A stretch of DNA of 64,000 nt from positions 2,322,501 to 2,386,500 of the forward strand of contig JAYJMM010000032.1 of assembly GCA_037349105.1 (NCBI GenBank), written 5' to 3'. Each line of letters begins with the position of its first letter. Position 1 is the first letter of the stretch. The notes under the pieces were generated by a model. That model was not told the DNA's origin. It searched no databases and was given only the letters and a program-made list of their open reading frames with translations. Positions 56,501 to 64,000 of this stretch are shown in pieces. Source of the DNA: Limnomonas spitsbergensis (Eukaryota > Chlorophyta > Chlorophyceae > Chlamydomonadales). The position numbers and the translations under genes are program-made.

Positions 56501-57753
56501 ACCGCCGTAGTGCTCACCTGAAGGACGTATATATGGAGGTACTCTCCAGGGGTGCCTTCCTTTTCAAAATCAGCGTTCGTACAGTTCTTGGTGTCTGAGC
56601 AGGAGACAGAGGGAGCGAGAGCAGAGGTGGAATTAAATACCGTTCCTGCCTGACTAAGTGCAGGGGCTTCTTCCGGCCCAAGCTCGTGATTAATCCCACA
56701 AGCAGAAATGCGAGGTAGGGAAACTTGGAATTGTGAAGAGCCCGACACAGGGGATTCAAAGCGTAATTCCAGGTCCCTGATCCAAAGCTCCATCCATAAA
56801 TTTCCCTGACCCCTGATCCAATGCTCCGTCCCTAAGTTTCCCCGATCTCTGATCCAAAGCTTACCAGCAACCTTAATTGTGGTCCCATAAAGCAGGGCAT
56901 CCAAAACAGGCATCCAAAACAGGGGATCCCCTCAAACACATACAAAAGGCTCCAGCCTTGTCCCTGATTCAAAGGTCCATCCCGCATCCCCAATACCTGA
57001 TCCAAAGCTTACCAGAAGGCCCACCTGTGGTCCCAAAGAGCAGGAGATCCAAACCAGGGGATCTAAACCTATATCCCTGAACCCTGTCCCCTGACCCCCG
57101 GTCCAAAGCTTACCAGCAGTCTTACCTGTAGTCCCGTAGAGGATGATAGCCATTTCATGAGATGGCTTGTTCAGCGTCTGCCAGCAGCAGGGTGCAGGTA
57201 TCAAGTTTCAGACTTCCAGGATTCAGGTCAGGGTTAAGAGACGCAAATCACATATTCCTCGCTTAAGAGCCAGGCCATTTCTTTCGAGATCACATCCAAG
57301 TCTAGCAAACGAGCAAATGCGCTTGGCGCGGCATGCATGCCAGTCCATAAGAAGTCGCGCAAGCCATGCAAGCCTCTAGCACAATGTGTAAGCCACCCCC
57401 CATGTATGGCATGCAAGCCACGCAGGCCCTTAGTGTGATGCACAGCCCCCCCGCATGTGCACAAAATATCCCTAACACATGATGCCAGCCATGTCACAAA
57501 GATAGTAGGCAAGCAATGCTGCAATGTGCCATGCATGCATGCACAGCGGGGGATGCTCAGCATGCAGATGGTGTGCCCCACTGTCCCGACCACTAGCACA
57601 GCCTGGCGGTCGTATGATATATCGGGATGTCTTCGAACAGCTGTACTGTAAGGATCGCACCTTGGCCAAAGCAAAGTTGAAGAGAGCCGCAGAGACGTCA
57701 TCCAGGTACGCGTGCATGTGCGGTCCGACATCAAGGACGATGATATCGATTTC
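35569..57753 (-). CDS. KU80: Ku80 DNA end-binding protein (XRCC5 homologue), first exon not resolved
   Basis: Ku80, the Ku70 partner that threads onto DNA double-strand ends for end joining and telomere protection. Exons on the minus strand: 57753-57661, 57177-57126, 56594-56518, 56312-56199, 54981-54913, 54062-53991, 52352-52201, 49503-49398, 48838-48709, 48091-48016, 46609-46465, 45693-45609, 45246-45133, 43404-43322, 42964-42842, 39021-38942, 38310-38134, 37811-37707, 37005-36897, 35667-35569; 2061 nt, 686 aa, frame intact throughout. The vWA-like domain starts EIDIIVLDVGPHMHAYLDD and includes MAIILYGTTDTKN. The Ku core shows VRVYKKCGFEKLPSLKK, YGKQFVPIDELQ and LLGFVDS, then LPFEEDIRTYSFPPL and NPALQRFYRAL. 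The C-terminal domain has YPAEDFTALL, SYDKALGCCTAMR, FNTFLTGIKDK and HSGFWDLVRSAGVTLVSS. It ends DVEELDDME, resembling the acidic tail of animal Ku80. The first listed exon begins at an acceptor (cgtag) without ATG, so a short 5' exon lies further upstream. Confidence 0.93.
36345..36862 (-). repeat. Minisatellite in the last Ku80 intron
   Basis: Plus-strand units ccacaccctgatccacaccc tggggccatcctgat of about 12-48 bp, arranged in higher-order blocks, fill most of the intron between the last two exons. Confidence 0.9.
37285..37345 (-). repeat. Copy of the acceptor of Ku80 exon 37005-36897
   Basis: The plus strand ggccgcgtcgtgttggcacc tgtttgggtcc closely matches the functional acceptor at 36988-37017 (ggtacctgtttgggtca). 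It lies 5' of the real exon in the sense direction. Confidence 0.85.
39100..39460 (-). repeat. Acceptor copies before Ku80 exon 39021-38942
   Basis: The plus strand ctggtccgggaagctgcgca gcgcaaaac (real acceptor at 39022) recurs at about 39110, 39243 and 39382, with shared linkers (caacagaatcaagggcccgg). Further copies lie at 42290-42600 on the other side of a 2.8-kb insertion. Confidence 0.85.
39752..40562. repeat. Long inverted repeat (arms about 340-375 bp) inside a Ku80 intron
   Basis: Left arm 39752-40092 and right arm 40187-40562 are reverse complements with scattered differences and small indels, for example ctagactggatacctgggga against the complement of tccctaagtatccagtctag, and gcaacacccgctttgttgta against tacaacaaagcgggtgttgc. 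The spacer is about 94 bp. A TA run (tatatatata) interrupts the right arm. Transcription with the Ku80 pre-mRNA would fold into a long hairpin. A minus-strand frame of 96 aa (40778-40488) overlaps the right arm but is not recognised. Confidence 0.9.
41479..41520 (-). repeat. Dispersed GAGGTGTAATGTCATTGAC repeat, copy 7
   Basis: The plus strand reads tatcaatgacgttacacctt gctctgggcctttctcaa, in the 2.8-kb segment inserted in the Ku80 intron. Confidence 0.55.
42125..42175. repeat. 23-bp perfect hairpin
   Basis: 42125-42147 (tggtgatgggtccctgctag atg) pairs exactly with 42153-42175 across a 5-nt loop. It lies near the end of the insertion in the Ku80 intron. Confidence 0.9.
42290..42600 (-). repeat. 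Distal acceptor copies of Ku80 exon 39021-38942
   Basis: Plus-strand segments gtccgggctgctgcggagca (about 42378), gtcggggaagctgcagagcg (about 42481) and tggtccacgaagctgctggg (about 42560) resemble the functional acceptor at 39022. Linkers match those at 39150-39460, so the array was split by an insertion between about 39460 and 42290. Confidence 0.75.
43095..43215 (-). repeat. Donor copy after Ku80 exon 43404-43322
   Basis: The plus strand ctcctgtgccacctggctct ttggacccgaggggaggatg matches the real exon end (cacctgtgccgcctggctct gctgacccgaggggagcatg at 43321-43360). It lies about 180 bp further into the intron. Confidence 0.85.
43405..44640 (-). repeat. 1.2-kb array of Ku80 exon-14 acceptor copies
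   Basis: The functional acceptor lies at 43405-43407 (sense ccatatag, then exon EDIRTYSFPP). Five more copies of the same acceptor and exon start (plus strand aaagagtatgtgcggatgtc ctctatatgg) place exon starts at 43851, 44002, 44155, 44381 and 44534. They alternate with a related about 74-bp subunit (aaggagtacctgcaggcaac ctgtatatgatcaagg) that looks like a diverged copy of the same junction. The array shows higher-order blocks of about 150 bp. Confidence 0.9.
44880..45132 (-). repeat. Donor copy after Ku80 exon 45246-45133
   Basis: A block of about 180 bp is present twice. acacacgcaccttcaaacag at 44956-44975 copies the real exon end/donor (gcacgcaccttcaaacggga at 45125-45144). Linkers such as acttaactttgtaggaagca against ccttaactttttagggaggc also match. 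Confidence 0.85.
46125..46465 (-). repeat. Donor copies after Ku80 exon 46609-46465
   Basis: The plus strand ttcaaaatccaacctgaggg tccttgagg (real donor) is followed in the sense direction by about five degenerate copies every about 60-75 bp, e.g. atccaacctggcgggccctg (46349) and ttcaaaatccaacttggcgg (46164). Confidence 0.8.
47645..47735. repeat. AAGTAGAAGTAAGTAG microsatellite
   Basis: Tandem agtagaa/gtaagtag units (aagtaagtagaagtaagtag) in a Ku80 intron. Confidence 0.9.
48470..48708 (-). repeat. Donor copies after Ku80 exon 48838-48709
   Basis: The plus strand cacctgcgtccgccgcgccc acttcaaag (real) has copies at about 48588-48615 and 48492-48518 (gcagccaccgcgcccactgt). The shared ctgtgggaagaacagacagc linker repeats about every 105-112 bp. 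Confidence 0.9.
49028..49397 (-). repeat. GTGGAT/GTGGGT/ATGGGT hexamer array starting at a Ku80 donor
   Basis: In the sense direction the intron begins GTGGGTGTGGATTTAGGTGT and continues about 370 bp as hexamers of GTGGRT or ATGGGT, so the array looks like an amplified donor sequence. It yields spurious open frames in several readings. Confidence 0.95.
50083..51134 (-). pseudogene. Intronless, frameshifted gene of unknown family inside a Ku80 intron
   Basis: Two consecutive minus-strand frames, 51134-50793 (starts MNRVVKVPLGGRGRHGS) and the frame ending at 50083, read as one protein of about 350 aa once a one-base shift near 50800 is allowed (…EVTDAA then LVRKAWQAFLLAMVHRQL…). Features: an Ala/Glu-rich helical segment, a conserved-looking middle (KFDFRISAIKDSVCSFMAA and QLEAMRLHTLGSLFVPI), an Arg-Gly repeat (GRGRGRGRGRSRGRG) typical of RNA binding, an acidic Ser/Glu tail and a final CGMCGPLH. 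I do not recognise the family. Lack of introns among very intron-rich genes suggests a mobile-element gene or retrocopy, now broken. Confidence 0.45.
51640..51780. repeat. Two long poly-C tracts
   Basis: Runs of about 22 C (51643-51660 region) and about 17 plus 10 C (51751-51779) lie within 100 bp. The first is followed by a plus-strand C/T-rich stretch to about 51970. Assembly length here is unreliable. Confidence 0.9.
52353..53570 (-). repeat. Acceptor copies and GGGTTTAGGGCTGA tracts before Ku80 exon 52352-52201
   Basis: The plus strand ccaaggcagatcacctgaca agg (real acceptor) recurs at about 52500 (gaggcagttcacctgacaag), 52580, 52650 (tcaaggcagatcacctgaca), 53140 (gcagagcacctgacagcgca) and 53520. 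Between 52680 and 53125 are about 14-bp gggtttagggctga units. Confidence 0.85.
54405..54870 (-). repeat. Minisatellite in a Ku80 intron
   Basis: Units assembled from atgcaaccaacatgcaatca, acatacaaatagcacacaac and caccatgcagccgcc modules repeat about nine times with higher-order periods of about 54-66 bp. It ends about 40 bp from the donor of exon 54981-54913. Confidence 0.95.
56125..56192 (-). repeat. 10-bp tandem repeat next to a Ku80 donor
   Basis: Six copies of ggggtacagg or ggggtatagg lie immediately downstream (sense) of the donor at 56198. Confidence 0.95.
56855..57055 (-). repeat. Donor copies after Ku80 exon 57177-57126
   Basis: In sense, the real exon end (CTCTACGGGACTACAG|GTAAGACTGCTGG) is followed by copies near 57040-57005 (CTCTTTGGGACCACAGGTGG) and 56895-56862 (TTTATGGGACCACAATTAAG). 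The shared GGTAAGCTTTGGATCAG linker recurs. Confidence 0.85.
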
Positions 57754-58975
57754 CTACGATTCGGCAGCCACCGAATCAGTATGTGGAGAATGCACAGGGA
57801 CCTTCAAAGGATATTCAACCCACTGCATCTGGGCGTTTGCAGGGCGGACGTGGAGGAAACTTGCCTTTCCTCTCGACATATTTGACTCTCGATACCAGCA
57901 CGATGAAGCAAAATCGGCACGGCTTAAATCAGAATGTGCGTTGGTCAAACGTGTGTATGCAGGGGTGTAGAACGGTGCATACCCATGCAGGGGTGCATGT
58001 GGCTGTTTAAATTTCCTGCGATCTGATAGTGGGTCGTATGACCTATTAAGTTATCAAGCCGAAATAATACGAAACATGGGGCACAATGCAACGGGGTCGC
58101 CTGTAAAGAAAAATTATGTCATTGCGTCCTGAAGCCCGGCAGCCCGTGCTCTGGATGATCTGGATCTACAGATCTGGGTGTGCCTGTTGGAGGCAAACCA
58201 TGACATGTACCGGTAAGCCATGCTGTGGTCCAGTTTGAGCCGTGTTGGCATGAAGCAGCTTTGTGGACACATGTGAAAATTGATGCATGACCATCCCCAA
58301 TCACAAGCATGTTTGGGCAGTCGTATCTCTACTCAGGTCTCAGGGCGGCGTGATAACAGGTGTGACCGTCTCTGGGCGAGGTCACTTAGGGCTCGACTTC
58401 ACGTGGCAGTTCGGTGAATGACTGTGTGGTATATGGTTATACACAAGCATCGCATGCCATTTTCCAATCCGGTGGTCACCATTTACACACTCACGCACCC
58501 ATGTCCCCGCCCACACACCCTCATTATTCGGAATGTTTGGGGAACCGGTAGGTATGTAAGGGTTTAGACGATCGTATCGCTCGATCAACTTTCCACCCCT
58601 TTCACCATCATTGATTGAGAACACTTCAAATCATACACCGCTGAGGCAGCAACTCCAGGCTGCAGTTGACGAGGGGCAGACACTCACATACTGTGAATAC
58701 GAGCTAACTACTGGAGGCAAATTATTTCAAATCATCAGGGGAGGGATGGAGGAGGGATTCGGAGGCTTGGGATGGCAACAACCGATCTTGGTTGTTGACC
58801 CTAAGCTCACAGCGCCGAGAGGCGATCAACACACCAACGCACAAGCGGTGAGGGGGAGGATACCGGACGGCGAAACTAAGTGAGCTCATGACAGCAGTCC
58901 TCCAGTGCCAGATCCGGCAGTTTAGTTGCTTCCCAACATACCTGCCATGCTGTCTATCACAACCCTGCTGTTCAG
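57754..58975. other. Divergent spacer between Ku80 and the G-patch gene
   Basis: The two genes are transcribed away from this 1.2-kb stretch, so it should contain both promoters and probably a short first exon for each. Neither start exon could be assigned: the nearest recognised exon of each begins at an acceptor without ATG. Open frames at 58611-58883 (plus) and 58624-58382 (minus) have no recognisable domain. Confidence 0.55.
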
Positions 58976-61900
58976 TATCGCAATGCGTTCCTCGGCGATT
59001 CGCTCTTTGAGGGCGAGGAAGACGAAGATAGGCACTTGGCGCAACAAGATGCGGAGCGGGCAACGCTGGACAAGGCCATCCCAGAGAGCAATCTTGGCTT
59101 TAAGCTGCTGCTGAAGATGGGGTGGAAGGTGAGCTCCGCTTTTAAATAGGCTGACCTCACATATAAGATCAGAACTTCCAATGTGAGTGGCTATCATCTG
59201 CATGGTGCAGACCTGCATGGGAATACCTGCATGGTGATACCTGCATGGGGAACATCTGCGCGGGGAACATCAGCATGGCGACATCAGCCCCTTTCCCTCT
59301 GCATCCTCTCCCGTACATTGATATGAGCAGTGCAACATGCAGCCATGCACTTAAACAGAGACCATGCACATGGCAGACTGGGCGTGGACGCAACTCCATG
59401 CGTAGGGCTCGCATGGCAATCTCATGCATGGCCTGCTTAAACAGAGGCCACATGCAGGGCACTCCCTATGCCTTGGAATCTACGAGGATGATAATTCCCA
59501 ACTTCCCAGTTTGTTTAGTAGTTTGTGTTCCTGTTGCTGATGCTTTCAGATTCTGTGCGGCGACAGGGTCTCAGGGAGCCATGCAGGACTCACCGGGCTG
59601 TCCGCAATAGTTTCGCCTGTCGTCACCGTTTGACCCAATCAAACAAATGTATTGTTTGCAGTAAGACAGACACAAAAGATGCTTGCAGATACGGAAATAC
59701 CAGGTGTGACATTCCTGCTTTGGTCCATATGGGACATTGTGACATTCCTGCTCTGGCAGCTGTCATGCCTACCCTGCCCTCCTGTACCTCATGCTGCCCA
59801 TCCTCCCTGAAAACGAACTTGGCATGGCAAAAAATCCATAGTACCATATCAAGCTGCATCGATTCTCCCCTGTCTGATTGCTTCTCTCTTTGCCTCTCTT
59901 GCAGCTGGGCAAAGGGCTGGGGAGGAACGAAGACGGTGAGTCTGTGTAAGGGGCCGGGAAGGAATGAAGACGGTAAATCTGCATAAGGGGCTAGGGAGGG
60001 ATGGAGACGGTGAATCTGAGGCTGAGTTTATGTTAGTGTGCTTTCCATACGATACTAGATCTGGACCTATGGTTAGAGTGGTGGCGGATGTATCCAGCCC
60101 TGCTGCTTGGGTTATCGGCCTCAGGTCGATCAGGGTTTATTCCCCATCATTGCAATGGTGGCTGCCCAAGTGCCCAGTGGCCTGTCAAGGGTGTTCCCCC
60201 GGGTGTTACGTTGCACGCACAAGTAAACTGGTATGAAATATTTGTTAGTGACATTGGAGGGGGCCGGGAATGTAACTCGAGGGGGTCACAATGAGGCAGT
60301 ATTAGACCAGGAGGGGGGAGAGGGGATCATAAGTGTCGCATGTGGTTTGCTCGCTCTCTGGAGAGGGGCCCCTTTTTTCATTATGTTCCCCTGAGGAACG
60401 TAATTGTTTCGGATGTCAGACATTGTTGTAGACATCGTCGGAGATTTTGTGCAATTGTTGCAGACATTGCTGCACATACTATGGCATGCATTTGTTTTTA
60501 GATATTGTTCATTTGTCACAGACGTGTGGCAGATAATCTTACAGGAAGGCAAAACGTTATTTGCACAACGTGTGCCAGAAGATACTCTCTTCACCTGTGA
60601 CATCATACGAAATGCACAGCACATGCCACTCTCATGCTTGCCATGTCCCATGCACGACTGCATGCCACATTTCCCCCACGTATTTTTAACCATGTACCCC
60701 TGTATGCCACTCTTTTTTCATTTGTCTTGCCATGCATGCCGCTGCCGTGCCAGGCATTGTTGAGCCAGTGCGGTCAGGAGTGGATGAGGGCGTGAGGCTA
60801 GGCCTGGGGAAGCAGCAGCAGGACAATTTTTACACCGACGCGGACAACGTGCAACGGAAGCGCCTTGAGACGGAGATCCAGGCGAATGAGGATGAGGACA
60901 GGAAGGAGAGAAGAGAGGTGTGTCTGTGGGGGGGGGGGATAGGTGGGGGGGAAGGGGGGGGGGTATGGGGCAGGGGGAGGGCAAATGTGAATTAGGCTAG
61001 GGGGGGGGGGGGGGCAGGAAGGAGAGTCTCCAGAGAATCAGTGTTTCAGGTAAGCAACAATCCATCCCAATGTCAAAAATCAAATTGGGAGCAGGTTGGA
61101 GAGATGATAAGTGAGTTGGGGGGGAGGGAGGGGGGAGCGGAATTTGATGAAGGCATGGGGATGGAGGGGAAGGAAGGGGAGGGGAGAGGTCTTTGCTGGG
61201 TCAATGAGATTTCGTGCACATGAAGAGTGTGGGTGCCCTTGTTGGATAGAGAGGGCTCCGGTCTTGTTGAGTTGAGTATGCGCGAAGGCATGAGAGAGAT
61301 AAGGCCGACGGCCAGGTTCCAAGAGCCCATTCTCCACCAAGGTACATCGGAAGCTCAACCGAGGGCCTAAACCCTGAACTCGTACCCTGGTGTTTGAATT
61401 TGAACTCTGTTGAGTGGCTGAAAGGCCCAGGCTGAACCCTTAACTTACAACGCTGGCATGATAAAATCCAATCCATGGTTTGTTGTGGATCAGGCCCAAG
61501 CAGAACGAGAGGCCAAGATCAAGCAAGAGGTGACCGAGATCAAAAGAACGTTCCTCTGTGAGGTGAGCCTGCGCACCAATGGCCTGTGTGAGCAAACATG
61601 CAAGGGGGGGGGGGGGGGGGAGGTTGAGATTTTCAATGGATGAAAAAGGCGGGGGGGAAGAATAGGCCTCAACCCTGAACCTCATCCAGGGCTATACAAA
61701 CCGGCCGGTCACCAGAGGAATGGTTCTTCAGGTCCTGAACCACTTCTCTTTTTCTAAACCGTCTGGTTTTTTCTCTGTCCCCTCTCTGTGCGGCCAGACC
61801 TGTCAAAAGCAGTGCAGCTCAGGTTAGGGTTTGGCCTCAACACTTAATCTGAACCCCTTTTGAAAACGTGTGGCACTTTCTCTGTCCCCTCTCTGTACTG

Positions 61901-62729
61901 CCAGACCTGTCAAAAGCAGTACAACTCAGCAATGGAGCTTGACGCGCACCTGAGCTCCTACGACCATCACCATAAAAAGGTGGGTGCAGTAAATCACGTG
62001 TAGCTCTTGATTTCCCGGTATTATAACCGCTATGTGGACGCACCTTTTTTTGAAGTATGCAGAATATTGTACTAAACAGTGCCGGTATAAAAAGTGTGTA
62101 GTACCGGTATGAAAAGTGAGCAGTTCCGGTATACTAGGAAACGTTCTGCCCTTTTCGACAGTGGGCGTAAGGAGAGACGCTGCGGATGTTGAGAGTGAGC
62201 GTGCCATTCACTGCAAAGGGTGCAGGGGCGTCAAGGTGGCTGCACTCTGGTACTTGGCTGTACACTGGTAGTTGAGCGTAAGCCTGCGATGTGAAGGAGG
62301 AGGGAAACAAAAAGGGAGTGGAGACTGAACCCTGAACCGGGATCGGGCGTTGAACAAGACTGAAACCTGGGAGTGGTGTGGATCCACTATAATTGAACCC
62401 ATCAGCGGGATGTCTAAAGCCGCGGCCTAGAGAATCCCCTACCCATGACGCCACCGACTCTCGGTGGAGTAGTCTGGGATCTGGGACTACAGATCTAGCA
62501 TTTGGGATAACGGCTGATCAGCAGTCGGCCCCCCGTTGTAATCAAATATTTCAAAAAGCAGTTTAGGTTTTGAGGTTTACCGGTAGCATTTTTTCTGAAA
62601 TCCTGCCTCCCGACCGATCAGAGGTTGCAGGAGATGCGGGCTATGACGGCGGATAGGACCCGCACGGAGCGGATGAAGAAGGACCAGAAGAACACCGACC
62701 GGGAGATGATGCGGCTTCAAAAGCAGTGA
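58976..62729 (+). CDS. GPATCH8-like G-patch and C2H2 zinc-finger protein (5' partial)
   Basis: Probable nuclear RNA-processing factor. Exons: 58976-59128, 59905-59935, 60754-60917, 61495-61563, 61905-61979, 62622-62729; frame intact, 199 aa visible. An acidic N-part (FEGEEDEDRHLAQQDAE) leads into the G-patch (residues about 38-66): ESNLGFKLLLKMGWKLGKGL then GRNEDGIVEPV and a later RLGLGK. G-patch motifs typically bind and activate DEAH helicases. A charged helix (QRKRLETEIQANEDEDRKE) follows, then a zinc finger FLCETCQKQYNSAMELDAHL with SSYDHHHKKR (C-x2-C-x12-H-x5-H, residues 138-160), and a basic tail ending RLQKQ. The G-patch, coil, finger order and the SYDHxHKxRL signature match animal GPATCH8. 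A short 5' exon with ATG is missing. The end is uncertain: TGA at 62727-62729 overlaps a donor-like CA|GTGAGT, so more exons may follow. Divergent from Ku80. Confidence 0.85.
59920..60022 (+). repeat. Three tandem copies of a G-patch donor junction
   Basis: gaggaacgaagacg|gtgagtct (real, donor at 59936) is followed by gaaggaatgaagacggtaaatct and gagggatggagacggtgaatct, with taaggggc linkers. The period is about 34 bp. Confidence 0.9.
61780..61830 (+). repeat. Acceptor copy before the zinc-finger exon
   Basis: ctctgtgcggccagacctgt caaaagcagtgcagctcagg duplicates the functional ctctgtactgccagacctgt caaaagcagtacaactcagc at 61892-61931, about 110 bp upstream. Using it would read into a nearby stop or donor-like caggttagg. 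Confidence 0.9.
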
Positions 62730-63458
62730 GTCTGAAGTGTGATGGTGTGGATCGCAAAGGTGTGGCAGGTGTGGATCTGTGTCATGGCCCCAATCCGCGA
62801 ATATAGGTGACTGGAGCGGCAGTAGCAGCAGAGGTGTTATCAGTTAGTTCCCTTTGCTTGTATTGGAGTCTTGCTGGAGCGATTTGTGCACAGCCTCCTG
62901 GTCTTATGGGAAATGCGTCAGGCAAATGGTGTTGCCAGCAGTGGTTACTTTTGCTGGTAACAGGTTCTACCCGTGTCTAAACATATGCCGGACAATAATT
63001 GGGTTTGTAACTGGTACTAACCACTATACTCCAGTGCTTATTTTAATGATTAAGACAGCTTCATTTTATAGTGCCTATTTTTTACGACTTTCTAAAAGCT
63101 CAGATTTATAGTGAACCAAGGCGAAGCCTCGGTGGGGGGGGTGCGGTGGGGCGCCCGAGCCCCCCCGCCATGGGGGTCCGGGGGCCACCCCCCGGTGGGG
63201 GTTCGGGGGCGAAGCTCCCGAAGTTCAGAAACCGTCTCTCGTGAAACATAGTTTTCCTGCTCTGAAAATGCGTTATATTCAGTGTTCAGGGTCACACCAA
63301 GGTTGGGGCATAAGGTCACTTATTCAGCTGTTTAGTGCCAATTATTCCCAGCTGCTACAAAATTATGCAATCCTACTGCCTACTGGATCTTCCTGCGTTC
63401 CTTGTGCTCTAGCCAGGCCCTAATGGCTTCCTTGTAGGGGAAGTTCCTAAGGGTGACC
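62730..63458. other. No gene seen; G/C-rich palindromic patch at 63130-63215
   Basis: Either 3' flank or an intron of the G-patch gene. At 63130-63215 there is an extreme G/C patch with alternating G- and C-runs (gggggtccgggggccacccc), which can fold on itself. It may be the edge of the hAT-like remnant that follows. Confidence 0.45.
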
Positions 63459-63740
63459 CTAGGATGGTGAAAGGCTTTTAGCACACTGGGTTAGGTGCTT
63501 CTGCTGCAAGCTGTTCCGCTGTGGGTTCTTGATATACTTCATGGCTGAGAACATCCGCTCCTCCTCCACTGACCCCGGGACCATGACGAAGAAAAGCTGA
63601 GCCAGCAGGATCCACTGCTTCATAGCAGCGGCCCTAGCTGGCAATGCCTCGACGTGCGTCCAGAACGTCTGACAGAGGGTTGTCTGAAGGAGGGGCTGCC
63701 CATCCTCCTCACAGCTGGAGCTGCCCTCCTCTCCTCCCTC
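63459..63740 (-). mobile_element. hAT-type transposase C-terminal remnant
   Basis: The minus-strand frame reads QTTLCQTFWTHVEALPARAA, then ILLAQLFFVMVPGSVEEERM, then FSAMKYIKNPQRNSL. The VEEERMFSAMKxIKxxxRNSL pattern is the hAT dimerisation signature (S..ER.FS..K.IK...RNSL). Only about 90 aa are open: an in-frame TGA lies upstream near 63743 and no DDE core was seen, so it is a fragment. Terminal inverted repeats were not found. Confidence 0.55.
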
Positions 63741-64000
63741 TCATCCCCACAACTCGTCACAGAAAGTCCCGCTGTTCACATTGCAGAACTTGCATTGCCA
63801 CATGTACTTGTTCAAGCTGTCGTTAAAACCGCGATCAATCAGCCACTCCCTTCGCGAATCACCGTCTTCAAAGTGAGATTCTTGGAAGGCATTCGTCCCA
63901 CAGCCTTAAAATGTTCTCCAAGCGCCATCGCTGTGGCCTTTCAAAGCTTCATCAGACATTTAACCCCTAGCGTCGGAGTGGCAGTTTGAGAAGCAATCTC

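Overview
This window is nuclear DNA of a eukaryote, almost certainly a green alga. Every recognisable gene is split by long GT-AG introns. One gene encodes a bacterial-type (plastid) RNA polymerase sigma factor, and intron sequence is full of degenerate CCCTAA/CCCTGAACCCT-like tracts and minisatellites. The style recalls large, repeat-rich prasinophyte genomes such as Cymbomonas; that species guess is inference. No prokaryotic operon, rRNA, convincing tRNA or CRISPR array was seen.

Layout. (1) About 683-15751, plus strand: a receptor-like kinase with an extracellular CHASE sensor, one transmembrane helix, a coiled coil and a TKL-type kinase domain. Its 5' end lies before the window. (2) 15752-21281: repeats and dispersed elements, no supported gene. 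(3) 21282-22950, plus: a small secreted cysteine-rich protein in three exons. (4) 22951-25662: repeats. (5) 25663-33383, plus: a nuclear-encoded sigma-70 factor, eight exons, 694 aa. (6) 33384-35568: intergenic, facing the 3' end of the next gene. (7) 35569-57753, minus: Ku80, 20 exons over 22 kb, 686 aa apart from a missing first exon. Its introns hold an intronless frameshifted gene, a long inverted repeat and several minisatellites. (8) 57754-58975: divergent spacer. (9) 58976-62729, plus: a GPATCH8-like G-patch/C2H2 zinc-finger protein. (10) 63459-63740, minus: a hAT transposase remnant.

The genes are not an operon. Exon joins were checked by hand: the reading frame carries through every junction in the sigma (2085 nt) and Ku80 (2061 nt) models, which supports the splice sites.

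The most unusual feature runs through all the genes. At nearly 30 splice junctions the short segment spanning the exon edge and the adjoining intron is repeated several times, in decaying tandem copies, inside the intron. Donor copies lie downstream of the exon and acceptor copies upstream. Two cases have grown into kilobase arrays: a 145-bp unit with ten copies of the transmembrane-exon acceptor (4716-6085), and an array of the Ku80 exon-14 acceptor (43405-44640).
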